Notes: a model not told the origin generated them from the sequence alone. Shown: positions 1 to 8,392, numbered from the stretch's first letter. The stretch is DNA of 12,974 nt from Nitrospira sp. ST-bin4 (GCA_002083565.1 MSXM01000069.1:7509-20482); one strand, 5' to 3'. Program-made: numbers and translations.

Positions 1-431
1 ACGGCCGGCTGATCAAAGGCTGTGCCCAGCATGACATTGGCTGTCTTGCGCCCGACTCCAGGCAGTGAGGTCAGTTCTTCCATCGTCGCCGGAACCTGGC
101 CACGAAATCGTTCGCTGAGCATTCTCCCGCATCCAATCAAATGTTTGGCTTTGCTCTTATAGAAACCGGTCGGTTTGATCAGCGCCTCCAGCTCTGCCGG
201 CTTGGCCTGTGCGATCTCGAGCGGTGTCCGATATCGTCCAAAAAGAGCCGGCGTCACTTGATTCACCCGCCGGTCGGTGCATTGCGCAGAAAGAATCGTC
301 GCAGCAAGCAATTCCCATGGAGAACGATGCGTCAACTCCATCATGGCATCCGCCATGGTGCTGAACAGAATCTTCGCGATTCTGGATGGCCTATCGGCAG
401 CCTGTACGGTACGTGATGTTCGAGACGTCAT
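1..431 (-). CDS. nth: Endonuclease III (DNA glycosylase/AP lyase), C-terminal part cut by the window edge
   Basis: Removes oxidised pyrimidines from DNA and nicks the abasic site; base-excision repair in the cytoplasm. About 143 residues are visible and the frame is open to the window edge. Seen: the family segment LLAATILSAQCTD at residues 41-53, then the helix-hairpin-helix LPGVGRKTAN at 123-132, whose K129 corresponds to the catalytic lysine (K120 in E. coli). The catalytic aspartate and the 4Fe-4S cysteine cluster would lie beyond base 1, so their presence cannot be checked. I chose the ATG at 431 because it gives an N-terminus of normal length; the in-frame ATG at 356 would trim about 25 residues, including the first helix. 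Neither has a good Shine-Dalgarno. It begins 25 nt after the hflX stop, so it is probably translated from the tsaD-hflX transcript. Family assignment is secure. Confidence 0.93.
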   Translation of the reverse strand, partial: MTSRTSRTVQAADRPSRIAKILFSTMADAMMELTHRSPWELLAATILSAQCTDRRVNQVTPALFGRYRTPLEIAQAKPAELEALIKPTGFYKSKAKHLIGCGRMLSERFRGQVPATMEELTSLPGVGRKTANVMLGTAFDQPA

Positions 432-456
432 TGCGGAGGCTCGATTGTGCAGCGGT

Positions 457-2151
457 TTATGGACGAGATGCAAGTACGATCGGCTCGTCGAAGGCCTGCG
501 GCACAGTAACCGGCGCACGTCCTGCCATCAGCGACTGGACATGCGTGTCCAGCTCAGCCAGAAGCGGACGGAGCGTCTCCGGCTGGAGAGCGGAAATCCC
601 GACCGCGTGGTACCTGCGGCAGAGCGGCTCGATATGATGCGCCGGCAAACGATCACATTTATTGAAGACGAGCATACGCGGAATCGCATCCAGATCGAGT
701 TCCTGCAAAATGGAAACGACGGCCGTAATTTGCACATCAATATCAGCCGCGCCGGCATCGACGATATGCAGCAGCAGATCCGCCTCACGTAACTCCTCCA
801 GAGTCGTACGAAAAGCTCCCACCAGTTCCTTGGGTAGATCGCGGATAAATCCGACGGTATCGGTGATAATCACTTCGCGGTCCTGGGGAAAACGGAGCTT
901 GCGGCTGGTGGTGTCCAAGGTCTCAAATACACGACTTTCTGCCGACACGTGGCTGTCGGTCAACACATTCAACAGCGTGGACTTCCCGGCGTTGGTGTAG
1001 CCGACAAGCGAGACGACCGGCAAACCACGGCGCCCGCGTCGGGCCCTGCGCTGGTCCTGATGCCGGGCAAAGTGTTCGATCTCATGCTCGAGGCGTGTAA
1101 TGCGGTCACGAATGCGCCGCCGGTCGGTTTCCAGTTTCGTTTCGCCTGGCCCTCTGGTCCCAATACCGCCGCCAAGCCGTGAAAGCTGTGCTCCTTTTCC
1201 TGAAAGCCTGGGGAGCAGATACCGCAATTGCGCCAATTCGACCTGTATCTTTCCTTCACGGCTATGCGCCCGCCTGGAAAAAATATCGAGAATGAGCTGG
1301 GTACGGTCGATCACCTTGATGTCCGTCATTTCCGAGATCGCGCGTGATTGGGCCGGTGAGAGCGTCTGATCAAAAATCACCATGTCGGCCCCTTTATGGA
1401 GTGTTTGGATGAGCACATCTTTCAATTTTCCGCTTCCCAACAAATACCGTTGATGACCGTCTGCCGTCCGCTGCGCAACCCGATCGATAACGGTCACCTC
1501 GGCTGAACTGGCAAGCTCGGCCAGCTCAACCAATCGTTCCTCCTGTTCGGCACGTCCCTGCGAAGATGCGCTGACGAGAATAGCCGATTCGGCGCCGTCC
1601 TTGACCGCCTGATGGCGGCGCGCCGACTGAACCTCCGCCTCTAATTCTTCGATAAATCGGTCGAACGGGAGCGAACACTGGGAAAATGGAATGGCCTTGA
1701 GGATTTCACAGAGCCGGCCTGTCCTATCCGGCGGGAGAAGATGCGCCAGGTAGAGCATGCCCGGATTTCCTTCCGGCGACACAGACAGGGTGCCGATCAA
1801 ATCCAGGCGAAGATAGGCCAAGTCCGTTAAGGACTCCTGGCTCAATGGCTGATCGTGCAGTTGTGTTCTGATCAACCGCAATCCCCGCAACGAACGCGGG
1901 CCTGCGCGAAACTTTGCCGCCGTCATAGGGGATAACACGAGATCCGTTCCCACAATAATCTCTTGAATCAGACCTCGGCGCGTCACAAGAACGGCAAGGG
2001 GACGGCGAATATCGAGCGTGAGCTGACACATCGCCTTCGCCAATTCCATTGTGAGGACTTTGTCCTGCGGCACGCGCCGGCGATACAACCGCTCAATTGC
2101 TGCAAGCTGGCTTGGACGAAGGCCTGTGACGTGGCCGCAGATTTCAGGAAT
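457..2151 (-). CDS. hflX: GTPase HflX, long form with N-terminal extension
   Basis: Ribosome-associated GTPase that splits stalled or stressed 70S/50S particles. Seen, numbering from the ATT start: an N-terminal domain (about 1-185) beginning HVTGLRPSQLAAIERLYRRR and found in long HflX proteins but not in the 426-residue E. coli protein; the HflX-type domain with the glycine-rich stretch LGGGIGTRGPGETKLE at about 326-341; then the G domain with G1 GYTNAGKS (384-391), G3 DTVGF (431-435), G4 NKCD (497-500) and G5 SAL (520-522). Start choice: the longest reading starts at a GTG at 2241, overlaps tsaD by 98 nt and has no SD. An ATT at 2151 lies exactly 7 nt after AGGAG (2159-2163), giving a 564-residue protein and a short overlap with the tsaD stop. 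TTG, GTG and ATG codons further in would cut conserved sequence. Function is certain; the start is a judgement. Confidence 0.93.
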   Translation of the reverse strand: MPEICGHVTGLRPSQLAAIERLYRRRVPQDKVLTMELAKAMCQLTLDIRRPLAVLVTRRGLIQEIIVGTDLVLSPMTAAKFRAGPRSLRGLRLIRTQLHDQPLSQESLTDLAYLRLDLIGTLSVSPEGNPGMLYLAHLLPPDRTGRLCEILKAIPFSQCSLPFDRFIEELEAEVQSARRHQAVKDGAESAILVSASSQGRAEQEERLVELAELASSAEVTVIDRVAQRTADGHQRYLLGSGKLKDVLIQTLHKGADMVIFDQTLSPAQSRAISEMTDIKVIDRTQLILDIFSRRAHSREGKIQVELAQLRYLLPRLSGKGAQLSRLGGGIGTRGPGETKLETDRRRIRDRITRLEHEIEHFARHQDQRRARRGRRGLPVVSLVGYTNAGKSTLLNVLTDSHVSAESRVFETLDTTSRKLRFPQDREVIITDTVGFIRDLPKELVGAFRTTLEELREADLLLHIVDAGAADIDVQITAVVSILQELDLDAIPRMLVFNKCDRLPAHHIEPLCRRYHAVGISALQPETLRPLLAELDTHVQSLMAGRAPVTVPQAFDEPIVLASRP

Positions 2152-3241
2152 GGGTGATCTCCTCGCGCAGAGCAGGTCTTGGGAGGGGCTGGACCTGAAG
2201 GGACGGTTGAATATCAAACTCGCGGATTGAACCGGGATCACTCATGAGGACATGCCGGCCGGCCGAAGCAATCATAGCGGCATTATCCGTACAATACGCC
2301 ATAGGCGGGACAGCCAGACGGAACCCATTGCGTTCAGCCCATTCATGGAGCAGGCCACGCAGCCGGGAATTTGCAGACACTCCACCGACGACGGCGAGCG
2401 CAGACAATTTCTCCTGAGCGAGGGCAGCAAGGGCTTTTGACGCTAGCACCTGTACAATAGCTTCCTGGTAACCTGCGGCTAAATCAGCTGTCTGTCGAAC
2501 TTGCTCTACAGCATCCATATCACGGAGTTTGTACAGTAACGACGTTTTGAGTCCGCTGAAACTGAACTCTAAACTGCTCTTCCGCCGGTGGAAACGTGGG
2601 AAGCGGATGGCCTCGCGATTGCCCTGCCGAGCGAGCCGGTCGATCGCGGGCCCTCCAGGAAACTCCAAGCCCAACATCTGCGCACCCTTGTCGAATGCCT
2701 CTCCGGCAGCATCGTCCCTCGTGCAGCCGAGCAACGCACAGCTTCCACCCGGCTCACGCCGGTATAAATGGGTGTGCCCGCCAGAAACGACCAACACGAT
2801 ACAGGGCAATGGGAATGCCGGATCAGCCAGCCAGGCAGACGCAATGTGACCTTCCAGATGGTTGACGCCGACCAAAGGGACGCCAAGCCCATAACTCATC
2901 GCCTTGGCATAGTTGACTCCGACCAACAGCGCGCCGGCTAAGCCAGGCCCTCGTGTGACGGCAATGGCACCCAGATCCTTCTTCGTGAGACGGGCCTGTG
3001 ACAATGCATCGGCTACCACCGTATCGATCATCCCGATATGAGCACGAGCCGCCAGTTCCGGCACCACACCACCAAATTTCGCATGAACGGCTGTTTGAGA
3101 GGATATAACATTCGAGAGCACTAACCCATCGCGGTCAATCACCGCGGCAGCTGTCTCATCGCAGGAAGATTCGATTCCAAGAATCGGGCGTGGTGGCCAC
3201 CCGGCATCGACTCGAGGCGCAGCTTGATCAGTGTGGAACAT
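2144..3241 (-). CDS. tsaD: tRNA N6-adenosine threonylcarbamoyltransferase TsaD
   Basis: Transfers the threonylcarbamoyl group from threonylcarbamoyl-AMP to A37 of ANN-decoding tRNAs (t6A), working with TsaB, TsaE and TsaC; cytoplasmic. The 365 residues compare with about 340 in the family; the surplus is some 20 residues at the N-terminus before the usual LGIESSCDET (21-30). Seen: metal ligands H128 and H132 in NHLEGH, the phosphate-binding SGGHTHLY (153-160), GEAFDKGAQMLGLEFPGGP (180-198), VGGVSANSRLR (285-295) and CTDNAAMIA (317-325) with the metal-binding aspartate. ATG 3241 is the first ATG but has no SD; a shorter form starting near ILGIESS cannot be excluded. It follows the clpC terminator by about 40 nt, and I see no clear promoter of its own, so it may depend on read-through or a promoter inside clpC. 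Its end overlaps the hflX start. Confidence 0.96.
   Translation of the reverse strand: MFHTDQAAPRVDAGWPPRPILGIESSCDETAAAVIDRDGLVLSNVISSQTAVHAKFGGVVPELAARAHIGMIDTVVADALSQARLTKKDLGAIAVTRGPGLAGALLVGVNYAKAMSYGLGVPLVGVNHLEGHIASAWLADPAFPLPCIVLVVSGGHTHLYRREPGGSCALLGCTRDDAAGEAFDKGAQMLGLEFPGGPAIDRLARQGNREAIRFPRFHRRKSSLEFSFSGLKTSLLYKLRDMDAVEQVRQTADLAAGYQEAIVQVLASKALAALAQEKLSALAVVGGVSANSRLRGLLHEWAERNGFRLAVPPMAYCTDNAAMIASAGRHVLMSDPGSIREFDIQPSLQVQPLPRPALREEITHS
2159..2163 (-). promoter_or_regulatory. Shine-Dalgarno deciding the hflX start
   Basis: AGGAG lies within the last codons of tsaD. It is spaced 7 nt from an ATT codon at 2151-2149 that is in frame with HflX. The conventional in-frame starts upstream (GTG 2241, TTG 2217) lack such a site. 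It supports an ATT start and translational coupling to tsaD. Confidence 0.6.
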
Positions 3242-3279
3242 ACGCTACGATGGATGAGCAGAGTCAGAGAGGAAATAAC

Positions 3280-3312
3280 ACGACCCCTGCGGCTGACCGC
3301 CGCAGGGGTCGT
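3280..3312 (-). terminator. Rho-independent terminator of clpC
   Basis: A perfect 13-bp inverted repeat (arms 3280-3292 and 3300-3312, core CGACCCCTGCGG) closes a 7-nt loop. It lies 44 nt after the clpC stop. Read leftward it is followed by TGTTATTT, a moderate U-rich tail; read rightward there is no T-tract. It separates clpC from tsaD, possibly with read-through. Confidence 0.8.
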
Positions 3313-3356
3313 CGGCATTTGCACCGTGAAATGACGCCGTAATGACCATGTGCGAA

Positions 3357-5783
3357 CTATACTCCGGCCATCGCCTCCTGTTCAATGAACGCCGGTGCGC
3401 CGTCGCGGAGCACCACCTTGACCTTTCGGCATTCTTTGAAGCGGCCCCGGATGAGCTCATCGGAAAGCGGATCTCCGATGGCACGCTGGATTGCCCTGCG
3501 CATCGGTCTGGCGCCATACAACGGTTCATATCCTTCTTTGATAAGCCACTGTTTGACCGCGTCGTCCACTTCGATTTCGACCCCTTTCTCCAAGAGACGA
3601 AGGTTCAGCTCGCGAATCAGGATATCGAGAATGTGGTAGAGCTGCTCCTTTTCCAGCTGATGGAAAATGACGACTTCATCGATCCGGTTCAAGAATTCCG
3701 GGCTGAAGGATTTACGCAACTCACCGATCACTTCTTCCTTCTTGTGGCGCGCAGCCTCCCCCTCAGTGCTCTGGAAGCCAAGCGAGACACCCTTCTGGAT
3801 ATTCTTTGTCCCGATATTGGACGTCATGATCACAACGGTGTTCTTGAAATCAATCTTACGGCCCAGGCTGTCTGTCAAAACACCATCGTCCAGTACTTGA
3901 AGCAACACGTTGAACACATCGGGATGCGCCTTTTCAATTTCGTCGAACAGAACGACCGAATAGGGCCGTCGGCGAACCTTTTCGGTCAACTGCCCCCCTT
4001 CTTCATACCCGACATAGCCCGGAGGCGCGCCGAAGAGCCTTGAACTGGTGAATTTCTCTTGGTACTCGGACATATCGACACGGATCAACGCATCCTCGCT
4101 ATTAAAGAGGAACTCCGCCAGTGTTCTAGCCAGTTCCGTCTTCCCCACGCCTGTCGGCCCCATGAAAATGAAGGAGCCAATCGGCTTCCGGGCTTCCTTT
4201 AATCCTGCGCGCGAACGACGAATGGCTCGTGCGACCGCCGAAATCGCCTCATTCTGGCCGATCACCCGCTTGTGCAGGAACTCTTCCATCCGGAGCAGCT
4301 TATTGGACTCTTCTTCCTCAAGTTTGAAGAGCGGAATACCGGTCATCTTGGAGACTACATACGCTACGTCTTCTTTGCCGATCACCGGTTTGTTTTTCTC
4401 CTGGCTCTTTTTCCATTCACGCTTGGATTCGTCCAGCAGCTTGCGCAGCCGTTCTTCTTCTTCGCGATGCCGCACCGCCTCTTCGAAGTTTTGCATCGAA
4501 ATCGACAGTTCTTTTTCGCGCGACACTTTCTTCAGTTCCTGCTCCATCCCCTTCAACTCCGACGGAAGCGCATAGGTCTGAAGTTTTGCTCGCGAGCCGG
4601 TTTCATCGATCAAATCGATCGCTTTGTCAGGCAGGAACCGGTCGGTGATATACCGATCAGACAACTTGACGGCTTCAACGATGGCCTCTTCTGTAATTTC
4701 AACCCCGTGATGCTCTTCGTAGCGATCCCGCAGCCCCTGTATGATCATGACGGTTTCGTCGAGGCTCGGCGGCTGGACATGAATCGGCTGGAAGCGCCGT
4801 TTTAACGCGCCGTCCTTTTCAATGTGCTTCCGGTATTCATCCAGCGTAGTGGCCCCGATGCATTGAATCTCTCCACGCGACAGTGCCGGCTTCAGCATGT
4901 TCGACGCATCGATGGAGCCTTCTGCAGCCCCGGCACCGACCAGCGTGTGCAGCTCATCGATGAAGATAATGATATTGCCGGCCTGCACGATTTCCTTCAT
5001 GACGACTTTGAGCCGTTCCTCGAATTGGCCCCGATACTTGGTGCCTGCCACGAGCGAACCGAGGTCCAGCGCGATGACGCGGCGGGATAACAGGTTATCA
5101 GGCACCTCCGACTGAACGATCCGTTGCGCGAGTCCTTCGACAATGGCTGTTTTCCCGACACCGGATTCTCCAATGAGAACAGGATTGTTCTTGCTTCTCC
5201 GGCTGAGAATCTGAAGAACGCGCTCAATCTCATCGGCTCGGCCGATCACCGGGTCCAACTGGCCTTCCTGTGCGAGTTGGGTCAAGTCACGGCCGAATTC
5301 GTCCAATGCCGGCGTGTTGCTCTTCCGGTCGCGCTCGCGTGGAGCCGACTTTCGCAGAAAGGTCACAGTCAATTGCCTTGCCGTTAATAGGTTCGCGCCC
5401 AAGCTGCGCAAGATCTTCCCGCCAATACCCTCTTCCTCACGAAGCAGACCCAACAGCAGATGTTCGCTGCCGATATGGTTGTGTCCAAGAAGGCGGGCTT
5501 CCTCGACACCGTATTCAATCACTTTCTTCACGCGCGGGCTGAACGGGATTTCACCGAACGTCATCGTTGTTCCGCCACCCGGAAGATTACGCTCGATTTC
5601 CAAGCGGATCTGCTCCGTTGAAAGTCCCATTTTCTTCAAAATCATGAGGGCGATGCCGTCAGACTCACGGAGAATCGCCAAGACGAGATGCTCCGTCCCG
5701 AGATAATCGTTCTGGTGCCGCTCGGCTTCCTCGCGCGCGAGGATGATGATCTTTCGACCTTTGTCCGTGAATCGTTCGAACAT
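3357..5783 (-). CDS. clpC: ATP-dependent Clp protease ATP-binding subunit ClpC
   Basis: Hexameric AAA+ unfoldase that feeds protein substrates to ClpP; protein quality control in the cytoplasm. 808 residues, full length. Seen: two Clp_N repeats (about 1-75 and 77-145), D1 Walker A GESGVGKT (205-212) and Walker B IIIFIDE (271-277), a charged UVR-type coiled-coil middle region (about 410-460) that marks ClpC rather than ClpA or ClpB, D2 Walker A GPTGVGKT (542-549) and Walker B VVLFDE (610-615). The LGF tripeptide at 668-670 fits the ClpP-docking loop. All catalytic motifs are intact. No ctsR, mcsA or mcsB flanks it, unlike Firmicutes, so regulation by that circuit is not supported here. It is a single-gene unit with its own promoter (5857-5885), a strong SD and its own terminator, and is divergent from nadK. 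Confidence 0.97.
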   Translation of the reverse strand: MFERFTDKGRKIIILAREEAERHQNDYLGTEHLVLAILRESDGIALMILKKMGLSTEQIRLEIERNLPGGGTTMTFGEIPFSPRVKKVIEYGVEEARLLGHNHIGSEHLLLGLLREEEGIGGKILRSLGANLLTARQLTVTFLRKSAPRERDRKSNTPALDEFGRDLTQLAQEGQLDPVIGRADEIERVLQILSRRSKNNPVLIGESGVGKTAIVEGLAQRIVQSEVPDNLLSRRVIALDLGSLVAGTKYRGQFEERLKVVMKEIVQAGNIIIFIDELHTLVGAGAAEGSIDASNMLKPALSRGEIQCIGATTLDEYRKHIEKDGALKRRFQPIHVQPPSLDETVMIIQGLRDRYEEHHGVEITEEAIVEAVKLSDRYITDRFLPDKAIDLIDETGSRAKLQTYALPSELKGMEQELKKVSREKELSISMQNFEEAVRHREEEERLRKLLDESKREWKKSQEKNKPVIGKEDVAYVVSKMTGIPLFKLEEEESNKLLRMEEFLHKRVIGQNEAISAVARAIRRSRAGLKEARKPIGSFIFMGPTGVGKTELARTLAEFLFNSEDALIRVDMSEYQEKFTSSRLFGAPPGYVGYEEGGQLTEKVRRRPYSVVLFDEIEKAHPDVFNVLLQVLDDGVLTDSLGRKIDFKNTVVIMTSNIGTKNIQKGVSLGFQSTEGEAARHKKEEVIGELRKSFSPEFLNRIDEVVIFHQLEKEQLYHILDILIRELNLRLLEKGVEIEVDDAVKQWLIKEGYEPLYGARPMRRAIQRAIGDPLSDELIRGRFKECRKVKVVLRDGAPAFIEQEAMAGV

Positions 5784-5787
5784 CCTG

Positions 5788-5796
5788 CCTCCTCCT
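5788..5796 (-). promoter_or_regulatory. Ribosome binding site of clpC
   Basis: AGGAGGAGG on the minus strand; the core AGGAGG ends 7 nt before the clpC ATG. It is the strongest SD in the window, consistent with high translation. Confidence 0.85.
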
Positions 5797-5844
5797 GATG
5801 GATACCGGCTGTGAGAATTCCGTGTTCGTGCGAAACCTATCGAA

Positions 5845-5861
5845 AAACTTGGTCTAAGTTT
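5845..5861. promoter_or_regulatory. Palindrome on the clpC -10 / transcription start, possible operator
   Basis: AAACTT-GGTCT-AAGTTT, perfect 6-bp arms with a 5-nt spacer. It covers most of the predicted clpC -10 box and the expected start point near 5850. The position would suit a repressor. It does not match the CtsR tandem repeat or CIRCE. Binding is inferred only from symmetry and position. Confidence 0.35.
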
Positions 5862-5885
5862 AACCAGAGCATTTCATAGAGTCAA
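5857..5885 (-). promoter_or_regulatory. Sigma70-type promoter of clpC
   Basis: Minus strand TTGACT (-35, 5885-5880), 17-nt spacer, TAAACT (-10, 5862-5857). Predicted start is near 5850, giving a leader of about 67 nt before clpC. Confidence 0.65.
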
Positions 5886-5972
5886 GATTGCGAGGGAAAC
5901 CGGCAGAGTCATTCGGCCGAGCCCACGAATCGCACTTGTTGTCGGACACACAGGATAGGGCCGTTGAGCTCG

Positions 5973-6002
5973 TTGACATGAAAAGAACCGTCCCGATAGA
6001 AT
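5973..6002 (+). promoter_or_regulatory. Sigma70-type promoter of nadK
   Basis: TTGACA (5973-5978), 18-nt spacer, TAGAAT (5997-6002). Predicted start is near 6009, giving a short leader of 20-35 nt. It faces away from the clpC promoter; the roughly 90 nt between them is otherwise empty. Confidence 0.65.
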
Positions 6003-6042
6003 CCCGCACTCCCTGTCTGATAGATCATTGAATGCCATAGCC

Positions 6043-6903
6043 ATGAAAAGCAAAAGCGTCGGAATTCTGACAAAGCCGAAATTTCCCGAGGTAAAAACTA
6101 CTCTGCAGGGAGTAGTGACCTGGCTCAGAGATCGGCACATCACGGTCCTGCTCGATACGACGTCTGCCTCGCTGCTGAGCGAGCAGGGAGGAATTCAGAA
6201 GACCCAATTGGCCATCCAATCGGACGTCCTGCTGATCCTAGGCGGTGATGGAACTATTCTCAGCGCGGCACGGCTGGCGGCAGAACGAAGCATTCCCATA
6301 TTAGGCGTGAATATGGGCGGCCTGGGATTCTTGACCGAAGTACGCCTTGATAATCTCTACGCCTCGCTCGATCGGGTCTTCGCCAATGATTTTACCCTTG
6401 ATGAACGGCTGATGTTGCAGACGCATGTCCATCGGCACGGAGAGACAGTAGCCCGTGGCATCGTGCTCAATGATGTCGTGATCAGTAAAGGCACTCTGGC
6501 CCGCATGATTGAATTGAAGATCGCTATTCAGGGCCAGTTCGTGACAAACCTGCGAGCGGACGGCCTGATCGTGGGAACGCCGACCGGCTCCACCGCCTAT
6601 TCAATGTCGGCCGGAGGTCCCATCATTAATCCCGCCGTACAATCGTTGATTCTGACGCCGATCAGCCCCCACACGCTGACTCATCGTCCGCTGATCGTCC
6701 CCGGCAATGCTGAAATCGAAGTCACCTTAACCAGCAAAGATGAAGGAGCGATGGCCACGCTTGACGGACAAGTCGGCATTGCCATGACACAGGGAGATAC
6801 GGCAGTCATTCAGGCCTCCGAACACCGGACCAAGCTGATCCGGTTTCCGGAAAGCCATTACTACGAAGTATTGCGTGAAAAACTGAAGTGGGGAGACGGA
6901 TGA
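6043..6903 (+). CDS. nadK: NAD kinase
   Basis: Phosphorylates NAD to NADP with ATP or polyphosphate; the only de novo source of NADP; cytoplasmic. Seen, numbering from ATG 6043: the GGDGT active-site motif (67-71), GVNMGGLGFL (88-97), LNDVVISKG (142-150), the NAD-binding LRADGLIVGTPTGSTAYSMSAGGP (170-193) and DGQ (241-243). The 286 residues match the usual family length. The frame can also be opened from a TTG at 6028, adding MNAIA; neither has a good SD. I prefer the ATG, since MKSKSVGILTKP is the normal start of the family fold. The gene converges on the flavoprotein gene, with 136 nt between stops that hold only weak, non-convincing hairpins. Confidence 0.96.
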   Translation: MKSKSVGILTKPKFPEVKTTLQGVVTWLRDRHITVLLDTTSASLLSEQGGIQKTQLAIQSDVLLILGGDGTILSAARLAAERSIPILGVNMGGLGFLTEVRLDNLYASLDRVFANDFTLDERLMLQTHVHRHGETVARGIVLNDVVISKGTLARMIELKIAIQGQFVTNLRADGLIVGTPTGSTAYSMSAGGPIINPAVQSLILTPISPHTLTHRPLIVPGNAEIEVTLTSKDEGAMATLDGQVGIAMTQGDTAVIQASEHRTKLIRFPESHYYEVLREKLKWGDG

Positions 6904-7039
6904 TGGAGCCGGGAAATCCGGCATCCGCTGTCCTTGGACAACCTACCGGAAAACCCTGGTGCCCGCGCCTCCCTGGGTTCCGCACATGACACTCCCGCAC
7001 AACCGGAGCAGGCTGTCGACCAAACCTTTCAGCACTCTG

Positions 7040-8392
7040 CTAGGCTTTTCCCCGCTCGATCAGCGAAACCATCTCCTGATTGCTCGCATACTTGAATTCT
7101 CCGATACAATCAGAAATCTCCTGGTGCGCTTTTTCCGCCCTCTCCAACGCTCGAAGCCCCTTCACATCGACCGGATGGCTTTTGCGACCTTTCAGCACCG
7201 TATTCAAGCGATTCAGCACATCTGTGACCTGAGCACTTGAGTTTTTTGACGCAAGGTAGCGCTCCACGACCTCCGCACACCAATCTCCGTCTCGCTTTGC
7301 CACACCAACGAGGCCTTCGCTTGCTTTTCTCGCCCATCCCGCAAGAAAGACGCCTTCAATCACTTTTCCTGCCTTCTCATCATAGGCCTGAAACAACGAA
7401 TCATCCGGATCGTTCCCGGACTTATTCGGGTTGGTGACAAACAGCCCACCCTTGTAGGGAAGTCCGACGGTTTCATCGACCTTGTCGCCTACAGCAAAAA
7501 CCACGGAATCGCAGGGAAACTCATAATACTGTTTCAGGCCGACCGCCACTGTATCCTCACCCTTGGGATCCAGCCGATTATCTTCCATCTCAAGCCCACG
7601 CACTCGATTGTTGGCGTCGACTAGAATGCGTTTCGGCGAGGCCAAGAATTTGAATCCCATCTTGGTGTCGCTGACCTTCTGTTCGCACTTGGTAAACTCG
7701 TCCGTTAAACCCTTAAATACCTCTTCCGCCTTCTGTCCCACGGCGGCCATCCGATCCTTGATCCGATCGAATTCTTTCTTGATACCGTCGATGTCCATAT
7801 TGGCACAGACGGCACGAATCTCTTTGGGATTGTACTTGCGTTCGACCGGCCCTCGTCGAACGATCGCGCTAACCCGTTCCACCTTCTTATAGCGGGTCAG
7901 CCAATGCGCGATATCGACCATGACGTCGCCGGCCCCGATCACCGCGACATGGTTGCCCATCTCGAACGGCCGATCTCCAAACCCCGGCAAGCGATTAAAG
8001 TGATAGACGACGTCTTTGGCATGATAGACCCCTTGGGCGGAATCTCCTTCAACGCCGATGGCTTTGGTGCCTTGCGCGCCGATCGTAAACACAACAGCGG
8101 CGGCACCCATTTCGCGCACGTCTTCAACCGTGAGATCCTTGCCGTTCCCGACCGATACATTGCCGAAATAATGAACATTCGGCTGTTCCAGCAAGTCCCA
8201 ATATTGTTTCTTTAGCCCGCCGCGGAGCTTGAGTTTAGCGGGGAAAATTCCATACTCCGCCAATCCGCCGAATTTGATATCCCGATTCAGAATGATCACC
8301 TGATGGCCGGCCTTCGCCATGCTCCCCGCAACTGCCATCCCAGCCGGCCCTGCGCCGACAACAATTACAACGTGCGATTGTGCGATACTCAT
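7040..8392 (-). CDS. FAD-dependent oxidoreductase, FprA/adrenodoxin-reductase-like NADP reductase
   Basis: Probably moves electrons between NADP(H) and a ferredoxin, flavodoxin or similar carrier. Seen in 450 residues: FAD-binding GAGPAG (13-18), then FGGLAEYGI (41-49) matching the WGL..SGVAP stretch of FprA; a second Rossmann site VIGAGDVMVDIAHWL (151-165); RRGP (179-182), whose arginines bind the NADP 2'-phosphate in this family; and AGWARKASEGLVG (351-363) in place of the usual GW.KRGP.G.IGTN. The C-terminal 70 residues, including GLRALERAEKA, also follow the FprA layout. The overall order is the adrenodoxin reductase family rather than thioredoxin reductase; it shares ancestry with glutamate synthase small subunits but lacks their N-terminal Fe-S cysteines. 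The altered FAD-end motif makes the partner uncertain. SD AAGGG lies 9 nt before the ATG; its own promoter is at 8439-8468. Confidence 0.85.
   Translation of the reverse strand: MSIAQSHVVIVVGAGPAGMAVAGSMAKAGHQVIILNRDIKFGGLAEYGIFPAKLKLRGGLKKQYWDLLEQPNVHYFGNVSVGNGKDLTVEDVREMGAAAVVFTIGAQGTKAIGVEGDSAQGVYHAKDVVYHFNRLPGFGDRPFEMGNHVAVIGAGDVMVDIAHWLTRYKKVERVSAIVRRGPVERKYNPKEIRAVCANMDIDGIKKEFDRIKDRMAAVGQKAEEVFKGLTDEFTKCEQKVSDTKMGFKFLASPKRILVDANNRVRGLEMEDNRLDPKGEDTVAVGLKQYYEFPCDSVVFAVGDKVDETVGLPYKGGLFVTNPNKSGNDPDDSLFQAYDEKAGKVIEGVFLAGWARKASEGLVGVAKRDGDWCAEVVERYLASKNSSAQVTDVLNRLNTVLKGRKSHPVDVKGLRALERAEKAHQEISDCIGEFKYASNQEMVSLIERGKA

Noticed and set aside
277..792. 171-residue plus-strand open frame over nth/hflX
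   Set aside because: It is antisense to two clearly conserved genes, has no family resemblance, and arises from the codon bias of the minus-strand genes.
3342..4043. 233-residue plus-strand open frame over the clpC 3' end
   Set aside because: Antisense shadow of the conserved D2 domain of ClpC; no SD and no recognisable motif.
5784..6027. CtsR or CIRCE operator, or a small gene, between clpC and nadK
   Set aside because: Only a single AGTCAAG half-match is present, with no tandem repeat, no 9-bp CIRCE arms, and no short frame with an SD.
6904..7039. Bidirectional terminator between nadK and the flavoprotein gene
   Set aside because: The best pairing (GGAA/AACCC with GGGTTCC around 6949-6981) is bulged and lacks a T-run on either strand.
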